Assembly: GCA_037176905.1 (NCBI GenBank)
Contig: JBBBWG010000337.1
Location: 1-64,000 of the forward strand
Source of the DNA: Azolla pinnata
Taxonomy: Eukaryota; Streptophyta; Polypodiopsida; Salviniales; Salviniaceae
Direction: 5' to 3'
DNA length: 64,000 nucleotides
The notes under the pieces are model-generated. The model saw only the letters and a list, made by a program, of their open reading frames with translations. It did not search any database and was not told the origin of the DNA. This document shows positions 1 to 13,200 of this stretch, in pieces (within the stretch, counting starts at the first letter, position 1; the number at the start of each line of letters is the position of its first letter). A program made the translations under genes and the position numbers.

Positions 1-860
1 CGGGTGCATGTGTGCATGAGCATGTGCATGTGCATGTGCATCGGGTGCATGTGTGCATGCGCATGTGCATGTGCATGTGCATCGGGTGCATGTGTGCATG
101 AGCATGTGCATGTGCATGTGCATCAGGTGCATGTGTGCATGAGCATGTGCATGTGCATCAGGTGCATGTGTGCATGAGCATGTGCATGTGCATGTGCATC
201 AGGTGCATGTGTGCATGATCATGTGCATGTGCATTAGGTGCATGTGTGCATGAGCATGTGCATGTGTGCATGCGCATGCGCATGTGCATGTTTGCAGACG
301 TGTGTGTGTGTGTGTGTATGTGTGTCCATATGCACATGTGCATGTGCATGTGTCTGTGCATGTGCATGTGCATGTGCGTGGTGTGCACATGAGCGTGTAT
401 GCATACGCAGCGTGTATGCATACGCAGCGCGTATGCATACGCAGCGCGTATGTGCATCCTGATGGTGTGCATGCGTGCATGCATGTCTCGATGTGCATGT
501 GCATCTACACGTGTGGGCATGTGTACACCCGTCAGTGTGACATGTGCATACTTATCTGCATGTGCATGTGCATGTGCATGCATGTAATGTGCATGCGCAT
601 GTGCATCTGCATGCGTATACGTATGTATATGTGCACATGAGCATGTATGCGCAGTGCCTATGCGTATCTACATGCATATGGGGGTTATGCATGTGTCGGT
701 GGCATGTGTGCATGGGTCTGCTCATGTCGACGTATGCACACGAGCATGTGCATACATCATGTGCACATGTGCGAACATGTGTGTGTACATGTGCGCGTAC
801 GGCAGATGTCATGCATGTCGATGCCTGCTCATGTGTCATGCATGCCACGCATCATCATCA
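1..860. repeat. TGCATG/TGTGCA low-complexity tandem repeat
   Basis: The first 250 bases are built of a roughly 40-50-base unit, made of runs of GTGCATGTGCAT followed by CATCGGGTGC or CATCAGGTGC. The rest is more degenerate TGCATG/TGTGTG sequence, including three GTATGCATACGCAGC copies near 405-450. Open frames here encode only His/Met/Cys/Ala strings, as expected of a microsatellite, so no gene is called. Confidence 0.9.
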
Positions 861-1214
861 TCGAGACAATTATTACGTTCCATTATCGTTTCCGATTTAT
901 CGTGTTTGGAAAGATGCCCCCGGGGGAAAATGACCCCATAGACTCTTTCCAGAATCGCGCAATTATTCCTTCCCAAGATGCTGTTTAGATAGAGCAGGCA
1001 ACAGTTGTGGTAAATAATGCGACAGCAGCGTGCATCATCTGTTTGTTTGCGATGTGATCGATCAGCACAGTTAACCTGACAAGGATCGATCGGTATATAG
1101 GTGTTTGCCCATCGCTTCTCGGACGGCTCGATAACAGAACACAAGCTTGATGGCAAACGTTGTGCGTCTCTGCAGGGATTGCATTCGAAGCCCACCGCTC
1201 CGAACGATTGGTTT

Positions 1215-1600
1215 TACGATACGACGAACCCCCCCGCATCGATCCGCTGCTTCGATTGATCACTCGATCGATTCGTTGCTCCGACCGATCGGTACGTTAC
1301 AAAATTTGACGTGATCGATCCGTTGCTCCGATTGATCGATACATTACAACATTTAACCCGATCGGTTCGTTGCTCCGATTTGATCGATACGTTACAAAAT
1401 TTAACCCGATTGATCGATACATTAGACATTCAACCCGATCGATTCGTTTGCTCCGACGATCGATGCATTGCGACATCTAACCTGATCGATTCGTCTGCTC
1501 CGATGACCGATGCATCACGACGTTTAACCTAATCGATCGATCGCTCCGATGATCGAAACATTTACGATATCTAACCTGATCGATCGGATACGATCCGAGA
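1215..1600. repeat. GATCGATC-rich degenerate tandem repeat, about 50-base unit
   Basis: Seven or so imperfect units alternate GATCGATTCGTTGCTCCGA with a variable ACATTACAACATTTAACC-like half. The array decays on both sides. The GATCGATC core recurs in the 31-kb array of this window, suggesting a common low-complexity source. No gene seen. Confidence 0.75.
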
Positions 1601-2822
1601 TCTCTTTTTGTTGAGATTGGTCTGATGGATTTATTTACAGGTTTTTGGTCTGGAATTTGCTCAAATGTTTTTTGGTCTTGAATTTGCTCAAATGGTTTTG
1701 GTTTTGGGAAGCTGAAGAGGATCATTCAAAAGGAATCGAACTCGTGGGCAGATTCCATCCGAACCAGCATATCCTGCTCGCTGCAGAGAATCTCCTCTCT
1801 CCGCGGCCTCGTAGATCGACAGGGGGGTTGCTCAGAACGAAGAATCGCTCGCCTGTCTTTGTGGATTTTGATGCTCGAGGTCGAGAGGGGGAGATCGCTG
1901 CTGCATTGCATTGGCTAATGAGGACCCATTTGATGAGAGATCCCTGTGCAAAGAAAGCTTAACTACAGAGCCCGGTGAAAGATGCTGCCTCTTGGGAGCA
2001 ATCTCTTTTGCATTACATGGCTAGTGAGGGCTCATTTGACAGGGAGTTACTTGCCTGTGTAAAGCTTAATTCGCAGAATCTGTGACGGAACCTTACCGAA
2101 TCCCTTTGACAGATGTTTGTGGCATCGAATTTACCGAAAAACCTTGTAATCATGGCCTAATGGCTCATTGCTTAGATATGAAGAATGAAGTAATCTGGGA
2201 TTATTGGAGAGTTCTGGGTGTATGCTGAAATCCAGCTTACCACAAAATGGGCCGCTTCCCTTCATCCTTGCGGAAACACAAAGTGAGGAAGCTGCAGATT
2301 TTTCTGAATACAAAATTTACGACAACGATCTTCTCGATGCATCATCGCGGCATTACTGAATGCTGACGATGCACAATGCGACTCCTACAAGAAGTGCATG
2401 AATGGTGCATAACTGCCATGGGAAGGGACGTGGCATTCTGAAATGTCGAATCATGCGGCAGAGCAATTGCAAAGCTTTACTAATCAAAGAGGTTTTGAAC
2501 ATGGCAAGCTGGATCTCAGTCTTCAGAGTTGTTATTGTTGCCATGCTTTGTTGCTAGCTCAATGGCTACTCTTCAAAAGCTATGGTGACGTCTGGATGAT
2601 CATCAACTTGTATCCTGTAAACATTCAAGGCTCGTTGCACTCAAAGAAGCCAGAATGATCTTCTTGCGCTTGGCTATGTGTGTTGATGTATATCTCGAAC
2701 CTCCTTGGTCATCACAAAGAACATTCAATATTTAAAATCATAGAACGATTCGGAGATAGTAAAATCTCAAGCATGTTTTGGAATCCCTCAACCAGAAACC
2801 GAAAAAATCGCATTCAGACAAT
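1601..2822. other. Intergenic sequence upstream of the first PPR gene
   Basis: No conserved coding region was recognised. Short frames on both strands lack family signatures. The right part presumably carries the promoter and 5' UTR of the PPR gene; no convincing core promoter was identified. Confidence 0.5.
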
Positions 2823-5375
2823 ATGATCGAGAAGGATGCTACGTTTTTGGCTTTGCTCAAGGATTGCATCTCGAAAAAGGATGTCCATGAAGGCAGTAAA
2901 ATACATGCTGATATTCTGAAAAATGGGCTACTTGGAAAAAGCCCTTATATAGGCAGTGCGTTAATAAGCATGTATGCAAAGTGTGGCATTCCTTCAAAAG
3001 CTAATGAAGTTTTCGAGTCACTTCTTATCAGGAATGTAGTTTCTTGGAATGCGCTGATGGCAGGGTATGAACGACAAAATCAATACTTTGAAATATTCGA
3101 TTGCTTTGAAAGAATGCAAAATGATAGTATCACGCCGAACGCCATCACTTTCATATATTTTTTGAAGGCCTGTACAGGGATCAGGTCTATACAAAAGGGC
3201 AAACAGATCCATAGTGAGATAGTGAATAGAGATTTATTTGATAACGATATTCTAGTTGGCACAACATTGATCGATATGTACGCTAAATTTGGTGAACTTT
3301 GTGAAGCACAAAAGTTGTTAAAACGGCTTCCTGCTCGGAACACAGTTGCTTGGAATGCCTTAATTGCTGGATATGCTCAACATGGGAACGATGGTGAAGC
3401 CTTCACTTGTTTTGAGCAGATGCAAAGGGAAGGTCATACTCCAGATTTGGTCACATTCATTTCCTTATTGAATGCTTGTGGGAGGATGAGAGCAATAGAG
3501 AAGGGCAAGAAAATTCACAAAGAAATCATGAAGAGGGGATTGCTTGAGATGCATGTCTCGATTGGCAATGCTTTAGTAGATATGTATGCCAAATGTGAGG
3601 AGCTTGGAAAAGCACAGCATGTGTTCGATAGGCTTCCTATCAGAAATGTAGTGACTTGGTCGACTCTAATCGACGGGTATGCGCAGGCAGGGCTAGGTCA
3701 TGCAGCTCTGAGGTGCTTCGATGAGATGAAATCTGATGGCATATCTCCAAATCTGGTCACTTTTATTTGCATCTTGAAGGCCTGTGGCAATGGAGGCGAT
3801 ATAGACAAGGGCAAACAAATTCATGATGACATTTTGAATGGAGGGTTTCTGAAAACTATGGCTATTGGCATTGCATTGGTGGATATGTATTGCAAATGTG
3901 GTTTTCTCAGAAAAGCATTCGAAGTGCTCGAAGAACTCCATGCCAGGGATGCAGTCTCCTGGTCTGCACTGATTGCAGGGTATGCCCAGCAAGGATACGA
4001 CCACGAAGCCCTCAACTGCTTTGAAATGATGCAAATCGAGGGTCTCTCGCCGAATGCAGTTACATTCACTTGCATTTTGAAGACATGTGGCAGCATAAGA
4101 GCCAAAGACAAAGGCAAACATATTCATGAAGAGATTGTAAACAAGGGCTTACTTGAGAAGGAAATTGAGCTTGCAAATGCATTGGCTGATATGTATTCGA
4201 AATGCGGCATGATTGTTAAAGCGCAAGAAGTCATCGACGCTCTTCCTTTTAGAAATGTGGTGTCTTGGAATGTACTCATTTCAGGGTATGCTGAGCTAGG
4301 CCGGTGTGCTGAAGCATGGGTATGTTTCAAACGCCTTCAAGCCGAGGGTCTTTCTGCAAATGCATCCACATTTGTTTGTGTCTTGAAGGCATGTGCCATC
4401 ACCGGAGCTATCGGCAAGGGCAAATACATCCACAAAGAGGTTGTAAGCAGGGGCTTGGCAGGGAAGGATATGGTTCTGTTAAATGCTTTGCTGGATATGT
4501 ATGCGAAATGCGGTGCGCTCGTAGAAGCGCAAAAGCTGTTTGAAGAGCTCCCGGCACAAAATGTAGTCTCTTGGTCGGCACTGATGGGAGGATATGCTCA
4601 GTGGGGACAAGGTCAGTGTGCATTGACTTGTTATGAGAGAATGCAAACCAAAGGTCTTGCTCCGAACGTGGTGACCTTCACTTCAATCTTACAAGCATGT
4701 GGCAGTGGAGGCTGCATTGTGAAGGGTAAGCATGTTCACGACGAGATCGAGAGTAAGGGTTTACTGGAGAACGATACCGTGCTTGGCAATGCATTGGTGG
4801 ACATGTATACCAAATGCGGTGCGTTGTCGGAAGCACGAAGAGTACTAGAAGAGATTCCCAACAGAAACATCGTCTCATGGAATGGCCTAATCGCCGGGTA
4901 TGCCCAGCAAGGCCGAGCTCACGATGCACTCAACTGTTATCAGCAGATGCAGCAGGAGGGATTTGCTCCCGACTCGGTCACATTCGTGTGCGTTCTCAAT
5001 GCCTGCAGTCATTCAGGGTTATTGGAGAAGGCACAAACACTGTTCCAAAACATGAGTGTAAAGCATGGGCTTCCTCCGCATTTAGAGCACCTAACTTGCA
5101 TGGTAGTCGTTTTCGCGTGTGCAGGATTGTTCGACAAGGCGATTTCGCTGATCAAGGTGGAGGGAATGCATGATCGCCTTGCGGTTTGGCTTGCGCTCTT
5201 AGGTTCTTGCAGGAAGTGGGGAAATGTGATGCTTGGGAAATTAGCCTTTGACCAGGTGCTGCAACGAAATCCTAGCTCTGCTGCAGCCTATGTCTTGATG
5301 GGTGCAATTTTTGCAGCTGCTGGAATGCAGGAAGACGCTGGAAAGGTTGAGGCCATGAGATTGAAATTGATATGA
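2823..5375 (+). CDS. PLS-class PPR protein, E-type, no DYW domain (PPR-1)
   Basis: Encodes 850 residues without introns. The first in-frame ATG is at 2823; the open frame extends 45 bases upstream but only from a TTG. Seven PPR triplets of about 101 residues are seen, each with an S motif of the kind VVSWNALMAGYE or TVAWNALIAGYAQHG, an L motif containing VTFxxxLKACG, and a P motif containing NALVDMYAKCG. An E-like end follows (ECL-type segment with AVWLALLGSCRKWGNV, then AAYVLMGAIFAAAGMQ) and the protein stops, with no DYW deaminase. Proteins of this family bind organellar RNA, usually for C-to-U editing. No clear targeting peptide is visible, so an upstream exon cannot be excluded. The last 25 codons are repeated downstream. 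Function beyond RNA binding is inference. Confidence 0.9.
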   Translation: MIEKDATFLALLKDCISKKDVHEGSKIHADILKNGLLGKSPYIGSALISMYAKCGIPSKANEVFESLLIRNVVSWNALMAGYERQNQYFEIFDCFERMQNDSITPNAITFIYFLKACTGIRSIQKGKQIHSEIVNRDLFDNDILVGTTLIDMYAKFGELCEAQKLLKRLPARNTVAWNALIAGYAQHGNDGEAFTCFEQMQREGHTPDLVTFISLLNACGRMRAIEKGKKIHKEIMKRGLLEMHVSIGNALVDMYAKCEELGKAQHVFDRLPIRNVVTWSTLIDGYAQAGLGHAALRCFDEMKSDGISPNLVTFICILKACGNGGDIDKGKQIHDDILNGGFLKTMAIGIALVDMYCKCGFLRKAFEVLEELHARDAVSWSALIAGYAQQGYDHEALNCFEMMQIEGLSPNAVTFTCILKTCGSIRAKDKGKHIHEEIVNKGLLEKEIELANALADMYSKCGMIVKAQEVIDALPFRNVVSWNVLISGYAELGRCAEAWVCFKRLQAEGLSANASTFVCVLKACAITGAIGKGKYIHKEVVSRGLAGKDMVLLNALLDMYAKCGALVEAQKLFEELPAQNVVSWSALMGGYAQWGQGQCALTCYERMQTKGLAPNVVTFTSILQACGSGGCIVKGKHVHDEIESKGLLENDTVLGNALVDMYTKCGALSEARRVLEEIPNRNIVSWNGLIAGYAQQGRAHDALNCYQQMQQEGFAPDSVTFVCVLNACSHSGLLEKAQTLFQNMSVKHGLPPHLEHLTCMVVVFACAGLFDKAISLIKVEGMHDRLAVWLALLGSCRKWGNVMLGKLAFDQVLQRNPSSAAAYVLMGAIFAAAGMQEDAGKVEAMRLKLI

Positions 5376-5750
5376 CTTCCTTGGAAAATAGTTGGGGATT
5401 GATCTTGTCCATTTTTCTGGGAAGAAGACCCAGATATCAGCAGTAATACTATATACACACACAACAATAACAAGCATGTACATTGAATCCATTAATTTGC
5501 AGATCAACCAACACATGAGACAAAAATGGGTGCAATTTTTGCAGCTGCTGGAATGCAGGAAGACCCTGGAAAGGTTGAGGCCATGAGATTGAAATTTATA
5601 TGACTAGGAAAATAGTTGGGGATAGATCTTGTCCATTTTTCTGGGAAAAAGACCCAGACATCAGCAGTAATACTATATATACACACACAACAATAACAAG
5701 CATGTACATTGAATCCATTAATTTGCACATCAACCAACACATGAGACAAA
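5298..5750 (+). repeat. Tandem duplication of the PPR-1 3' end
   Basis: Bases 5298-5524 (last 25 codons, stop and 3' flank of PPR-1) are repeated at 5526-5750 with about 228-base offset. The second copy has a few substitutions and two small indels, including one in the TATATACACAC tract. It still reads the same C-terminal peptide to a stop but has no gene body in front of it. Confidence 0.93.
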
Positions 5751-6259
5751 TCTGTATATTCTTTTGCAGCGCAAAAAACATTCCAGTAATATGTATCCTC
5801 TTCCATTTGGATAAATTCCAGTGCGATGATGGATAGAATGATGTGCTGATCATATTGTTGTAACCATTTATTTTTTATAGGTAGGTGCCAATTCCATTGA
5901 TGCCTCCTGCACCCAACAGCATGAATCACAAAATGAATGTCTCAGGTGACCAGACTTGCTACTTAAATTTGCAAAGAGCATGCAGTAAAAAGCCTGCAAA
6001 TTGTGCCATTTCTTTGGGCTTTAAGAAATATGCCCTGCAGAAACGTTCCGAAGTAGGCTTGATTAATAATGAATTACAAAAGAGTTGGACAAGAAACCGA
6101 TCTCATATTTCAAATATATATTTACAATGGACCTCTTCTCTAGCATTCTTTCATTTTACCATAATCTCGTTTCTTCCATAATGTCGATTTCATTGAGAAT
6201 CTCACTGAAAGGTCAATACTAAATCAGTGCCAACTCCCTACAAAGGCCTTCCATAATGT

Positions 6260-8660
6260 TCATTTTTGTTTTACAATGCCACCACGCTTAAAAATGCTTT
6301 GGAATTCAGTAAGATCCAACTGGAAAAAGAAGAAACCAGTGAATTTTAGATGATAAAAGAGCACAGAAATAAACAATATTGTTGCTTCACTTACGTGCCC
6401 ATCCTTGTTACTATCAAAAATGTTTATCATGTCTTGAAACTCCTCCTTGCTCCACACAAAATCATGTGATTTTGCAACTCGTTCAAGATCAGCTCGGGAA
6501 ATGTTCCCTTTCCTTTCTTCTGAATCATGTCATTCCAGCCCATAATTCTTATTAATAACAAGTAATGTAGAACCAGCGATGCTCTAAATATCAAAACTCC
6601 GAAAAGTAGAAAGCATACCATCAAAAACTGAAAATATTGAAGCGATATCATCACAGGAAAACTGTGTATATTGGCCCTGAGATCCTCGTAAACATAAGAA
6701 AGACTTCAAACATACTGGCATTGCAGAGAGAAATTCCAATACTTACACTTTTTCTAGCCTTTGACCTTTGACTGTTGGCAGCTGACTTGGTGCGTTTACG
6801 AGGTTTGGCAACCTTTGCGTTAGAAGCAGTACCATCATGAGATGGTTCTTCTAATGATAATGCCTGAAAATAGTTCAGCTAAAGGAATGAGAGGAAAGAA
6901 TCCAAGTTGAGCCTACTAGTTGAGTTTCCATAGAAAAAAAGCTAAAACATGAGGTATGAGTGACATTTCATCAAACATATTGGATTATCTGCTTGCCTTA
7001 TATATTATAACCATTTCACAGTTTCCACAAAGATAAAATCCAAGGGATTTTCAAATATTGTCTCTTTTAGAGAAAATCATGAGAAAACACACAAAAATAA
7101 ATCTAAATTTCAAATCGAGGGACTAAAAATCTGGACATTGCAAAGAAGGATCTGGGTCCAATAAAAGAATTGGCATAGTAAAATAGCATCCATTTGTTCC
7201 AAGCCAAAACAGGATCTGATTTCCATTTTCTTGCAAAAGGCTGTCATAAAGATTCTAAGTTGTTGTCTTCCCATTGTGTTCTCTCTTTTTGAATTTTCAT
7301 CCACCTCGCTCTGTTTTAAATGATACACCATGAGGGTGGGAGTATGAAGATATGATTAGAGTATAGTAAAGAAGTCAGCTCTCATTCACTATGGCCTTAA
7401 ATTTGTTTTTTTTATGATTGATGGAAAAGATTCTAGTAGAAAAAAATCACCTTGAACTCATTTGATATAAGATAGCTTTATAGAGCTTAAGGGAAATGTT
7501 ACATGGTCCATGCTGACATTCGATAAAACAGAACGAAAGATTGTATGGTGTCAAACTAGCAACTCTACAGGGTCTTAACTTTGGCTTCTGTTAGGTGGGT
7601 GGAAGAGATTCCAGCTGAACAAATTCATTGTGAAGTCATTTGATATATAATAAATGCAGGGTTTGGAGGGATGGCATGGTTTACATTGACAACTGATAAA
7701 ACCGAACGAAACGATTGTGTACAGGGCCAATCGAGCAAACCTAGAGGGTCAAACCCAAAAGCATAATATACAATCCAAAAAGAGATGTTAGGGATTGGAA
7801 AATGATTGCTATGCAGATTGATTTGATCATCTGGAAGCAAAATACATGGCTTTTAGTGAATCCGAATAACCCAACTGCACAGAATTCTCTGAAAATCTGA
7901 CGGAAACCAACTATCATACAGATATGGAAGCGTAACTGAATAGCTTACTACATAAAACCAAGGAAAATTCTTTGAAGAAATACGGACATTCAGACATACT
8001 TACTTCAGTGTCATTCTTCCCAGCTTTGTTCAGCTTCTCATCACCATCATCATCATCATCAGCATTTCCTTGTTCCGATTCACAACCAGTTCCAGAATCA
8101 CTTGGCATGTAATCATCATCATCATCATCATCATTGCTGTTCTTCTTCGTCTTCTTCGGTTCTTCCTGCAAGCTTCCAGCTTTCCGTCCCAAAGCAGACA
8201 GAGGAGGGGTTGGAAGGCTAAGAGCCGAAAGCTTGGCGGCATTCTCTTTGATTCTGTTCTTCCTCTGTTTCTCATACTCAGTGAGCAAGAGCTCTTCTTC
8301 TTCGTCGTCGTGGTCTTCATCGTAATCTTCTTCATCACCTTCTTCTCCTTCGTCGACGTCGTCATCATCGTCATCATCATGATCATCATCATCTTCTTCT
8401 TCTTCTTCATCATTGTCATCTTCACCTCTATCTCTATCTCCATCGCCATCGCCATCGCCACCGCCATCTCCAAATCCGTCGTCTTCACCGGATCTTTTCA
8501 GCTCTTTGCTCTCCCCCTCTCCTCCTCCTTCTGCTCCTCCTGTTCCGTTCCCTTTCTCGTTCAGCCCTCGCCCTCCTCCTCTTGCCCTGCCTGTCGATGT
8601 CTGCTTCCTCGCCGCGCGAGATTCGCCCTGCCCCTGCTTCGCCATCTTCTTCTCCCTCAT
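6260..8660 (-). CDS. Acidic EF-hand protein with TEYEKQR motif, 5 exons
   Basis: A 338-residue protein is rebuilt from five exons (minus strand): 8004-8660, 6747-6863, 6619-6676, 6395-6519, 6260-6319. All introns have GT-AG borders and the phases agree. Residues 79-123 are almost pure Asp/Glu. Residues 126-142 (LTEYEKQRKNRIKENAA) form a motif I have seen at the start of several plant nuclear proteins. Residues 237-257 are Lys/Arg-rich and could be a nuclear localisation signal. The C terminus holds an EF-hand pair: loop 1 (277-288, DEERKGNISRAD) lacks good calcium ligands at positions 3 and 5; loop 2 (313-324, DSNKDGHLDLTE) is canonical and is split by the last intron. A role as a nuclear calcium sensor is inference. 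ATG at 8660 was chosen; a second ATG lies at 8645. A CATA microsatellite begins about 45 bases upstream of the start. Confidence 0.85.
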
Positions 8661-8699
8661 TTTGCTCTCTGCTGCAGCAACGAATGCATCAGAAGAAGC

Positions 8700-9555
8700 A
8701 AACGCACGCACGCATGCATACATACATACATACATACATACATACACGCACATACATACACACACATACATACACACACATACATACATACATACATACA
8801 TGCACACATAAACACATGCATGCATGCACGCACGCATACATACATGTGCGCACACATAAATGCATACACACATACACCATGCACACATACATACATACAT
8901 ACATGCACGCACCCACCATCACATACATACATTCATACATGCATGCACACACACATACATACATGTACGCACACATAAACTACACACACACACACATACA
9001 TACATGTACGCACACATGAACTACATACATACACACATACAACATGCACACACACATACATACATGCACGCGCACGCACACATACATACATGCACACATA
9101 CATACATACATACATACATCGATACAGGCACGCACACACGGACGCATACATACATACACACATGCACACATGCACACATATGTACGCATGCATACATCCA
9201 TACATACATACGATCGCATACATACTACGTAGGCACACATCCACGCATGCACGCACACATGCATACATAACTAGATGCACATAGGCATGCATGCATGCGC
9301 ACATAATTACATACCTAAATAAATGAAGTACATGCATGATCAAATGCATACATACAGAGACATGCATGCATGCATGGATGCATGCGCACACACATGCTTC
9401 CACACGCAGCAAATGCATGCGCATGCATTATGCAGACATGCATGCATGCATATGTATACACAAGCATGCATGGAGGCATAGATAACATATGAGCACATGC
9501 ACATCCACATGCACATTCATACATGCATGCATGCATGCATGCATACATACAGAAA
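8700..9555. repeat. CATA/CACA/TGCATG microsatellite
   Basis: About 850 bases of ACATACATACAT, CACACACATA and ATGCATGC repeats lie directly upstream of the EF-hand gene, within its 5' UTR or promoter. Open frames of Thr/His/Ile or Cys/Met/Val strings on both strands are artefacts of the repeat. Confidence 0.95.
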
Positions 9556-10204
9556 CGTCACTTTGCTCCCGGTGCTTTGTCCAAAATTTTCTTGCTTTTA
9601 ACTCATGGACTTCACTTGTTGTATCAAAATGCATTGGTAATTTCATCTAGAACCAACATCTTTTGTTGATGCTAGTATCATTAACTGTATCTTGAGCTCA
9701 TACTCAAGATAGGTAGCTCTTTCGCACATCCTGAGCTTTTCATCAGGACTTCCCACAGCACGAATCGTTGTTTAGCTATGGAGTCACTCGTATCCTCGAA
9801 AAAGCACTTTTAGTTCCGACGATCCCAAACCCAAAGCATCGACGGGATTCGGAATGCAAGATGAAATTCATTAAACCAAAGTTACCCTGAAATCCATCAC
9901 AAGGAGCATACACTCTCATTGACAAAAATGGCCCATGAGAAACAGATCACGATTTCAAATCTGGGCAACTTCCATGTTATATTGATACATACATACATAA
10001 ATTAAACAAATATTCAAGCTCTCTGGAACCAGTTTTCATATCATGAAATAGTCTAAGGGCACTGTGAAGTTCCCGTTGTGCAGGCCTTCGATCGAGTTAA
10101 TTAGTCAATGAGCACAGAAGCTTAAGCATCTCATAATAATTTGGCTTGAACTGCAACTTTCAAAAGCTACATTTGTTTGAGTTTTACCCATTGATTTTGT
10201 CAGC
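9556..10204. other. Intergenic, 3' flank of the prolyl 4-hydroxylase gene
   Basis: AT-rich sequence with no recognised coding exon on either strand. It probably includes the 3' UTR of the gene to the right. Confidence 0.5.
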
Positions 10205-13200
10205 TCAAATGAAAGCTTTTTGTCGGAGCCACTTTGTTGCTGACCATTTCTCTCCGGAGATAGTAGTACAGCTTGCATGAGATGTCATCGGATCTACACT
10301 TCCATCCAGTTTCTGCAAGAATAACAAAAATCTATAGATTAAAAGAGGTTTTTGCAAGTTTGATTCTCTAGAAATCAGCAACAAAAGTTAGAAAATGGTT
10401 CAATTTGGATTGTGGGAAAATAGAATGAACCATCCGTTTACCCATTCATGTTCGTGTTCAAGAATGCTTCAATCAAACGTGTAAAAATTATAAATGGTCT
10501 CAAAGTTGGATTTAAACCTTAAGTGTGTGTGTGTGTGACTATGATTAAAGTCATTTAAAATGACCATAAATTGAAATTATAAAAATTAGTCATAATTTAA
10601 ATTGATAAGAAATATCTATAGAGTTTAGTGAATAGATCAAAGGATCATAAACATGTTTGATATTATCTAATCTATTCCTATAAATTTGGGAATATAAAGA
10701 AAACATATGAAATCGTTCCTGGATCATAATTAGTAAGCCCTATCATAAAATTTCGGAGTCTAAATGACATAATAATCTAGTTAAAGATTTTAGTCACCAT
10801 GTACACAAATAATCATTGTCTTTAAATATTCTTTTTATCTTGTCCATACTAGTGAGAAATCATTTTCTTGTATATAGCATTGATTACTTCTGGATATTAT
10901 TATTATTCATCCACGAGCAATATTCTAAAATAGTTACCTTAGATATTTCCTGATATCCGAGTCAAAACAGAGCAGCCATTATCTGAACGCACTCTCAACT
11001 AGGCATGGGAAAGTCACTCTGTAACTGTATTTTCCATGTCAATATGATTTGTTTTTTAACCATTCAAAAGAATAATCCTCCATCTCATAGACGAATGTCG
11101 TTTAGAAGATTCCGAGTTACCAAAGCTGAACCATGTTATAAAACAGAAGTGGTCCAACTGGTTATCACAAAATGTCTAAGTTGGAAGCTAAAGGTTGTGA
11201 ATTAAGTTTCTTTTATTAAAAGAAAAAAGAGTATTTAAAAAGGTGCATACACTTTTGCCATTTGAAATGTGTTCATTTTCAATTGCTTTTGTACATTTGA
11301 TGAGCTCATGAACACGTTTGTTAGATTCTATGCTTGGGGGAAATGGTTCATTTCAATGGTTTGATAGCTTATTTGATAGTTTTTTAGTGCTTATTTAAAT
11401 CTGCAAATTCTGAAGATATACAATTCATATATAGTTTGAAGTTAAAAGACTACCCAACCTTTGAGGAATTTCTACGTTCCATATATAAGTAAAAAAAATT
11501 GATGACTCACTTGACTCCAAAAGAGGATGGCATCTCCCTTCCTTGGTTTCACACAAGTTCCTTTCTTCTCTTCCCCTCCACAGCTGCAAGTTCCATCACC
11601 GACCTGTAAACAAAATAAGAAAAATGGAAAATATTACTAAATTTCTTCAGCTTCTGTGCCAGTCTCCAAATTGAGAGCTCTTTGGACATGTTTGTAGTGT
11701 ACCCAAGGGAAATACGTTTCTCCTCCTTGCATACCCTCTGTGAGAAACATTAAGAAAGTTGCAACCCTCTGTCCACCACGTTTGATGTTGAACTGCATAC
11801 AATAAAGCAAACATGGCATACTAAGTTAACAAAAGGTTCAATGTGACACTCCAAATTAGATGCATTGCGATGCAGGAAACGCAGAAGGAAATGATACATT
11901 GCCCTCCATAAAACATCAAAGAAATTGCCATTCTAAAAAATACCTATAGAACACAAACATAATCTGATACATAAAAAAGGAACCTCACTTCATCAGAAAA
12001 ATAATCATAATGGGGTTGATAAAATTGTCCCGGCTCATATCTGCAATGATATTGTTTATCATTAGCTGATTTCAATACGAAATCTAATTCCATTACCATG
12101 CCATCCATAAATAATATCACTAACAATCTTCAAACGAAAAATTTACTGATTCCTTCAATCCATAAATGTTCCATTTTTTCGCTAAAGAACAGAGACACAG
12201 TATGCATTTACCGTAGAACCTGAAGTAGCTCTCCATTTTCTACAGGGACCATTGAATATACAGATATTCTTTTCTCAATAGCCTGAAAAGATACAAATCT
12301 TAAAATATGAATGGAAATGGAATATCCCTGAAACTAATACTCTCCAGTTTCCAAGACATAGTAAACTGTTATTTGCATGGTACAGAATTATTGCCAAGTC
12401 CAATCCTAGTATTTTTAGACAAGTGCAATTGAACATATGATACACCCGTAACAAAGAAACATTGCTAAAATGTTTGTCTATATATTAAGATTGCAAACAT
12501 GCAGACTAAGGTTTATTACAAGCAGATCACAGGTTGCAGCTGGCTAATCGTTTTACATGGGAACTGCCACATGAAAATCATATTCCTTGCTAAAGATGCA
12601 CCATGATTCAGACCAAGTGCATTACTATTCAGCACTATCAATAGATGCTTCTTTGGCTTCAAATGGTTACAACAGAACTTATCAATCAACAACGGTGACA
12701 AATGTACACGATTTACTGCAGCAACCAAATCATATAGAAAATTCATTATCCCTTGTGTAGTGCATAGACCTGTCTGTAAATACAGGTCAAAAACTTTGAA
12801 GAAGGTGTCAAAGGTAACAAATCCATCAGTATAAGGACAACACGTAACAGAAATCACAAACCTCAATCATGGGATACCGCCTTTCTGCAGAGTTCAGGAA
12901 CATGCTTGTACTAGTACGCACTTTACTCTCAACACCCTGCACAAGATAACAAGAGGGTAATGAAATTCTCCAGGACTTGCAATGAACCCGTGGTTTATAG
13001 ATAAAGAGAAGGTATACATGCCTTGCCTGTATTCACATCAACTACTGTTGATTTTCCCAATCTTGGCCGAGCAATCGCAATAAGATAATCACATTCCTGT
13101 AGAACAATTGGAAAACAATTTATGACGTTGTATGTGGTATTGACTTTTCATAACAATCCTATCAATTCAAAAAGTTACAAAAAGAATTCTTGAGTGCACC

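Noticed and set aside
158-933. Open frames of His/Met/Cys strings
   Set aside because: They follow the TGCATG repeat in all frames; no domain or codon signal.
8582-9424. Long open frames over the CATA microsatellite
   Set aside because: Peptides are repeats of HTYIHT or CMYVCV on both strands, produced by the tetranucleotide repeat.
11637-11702. Read-through of P4H exon 9 to its own stop
   Set aside because: It would end the protein before the distal histidine and lysine; splicing after YFPW keeps frame with the next exon.
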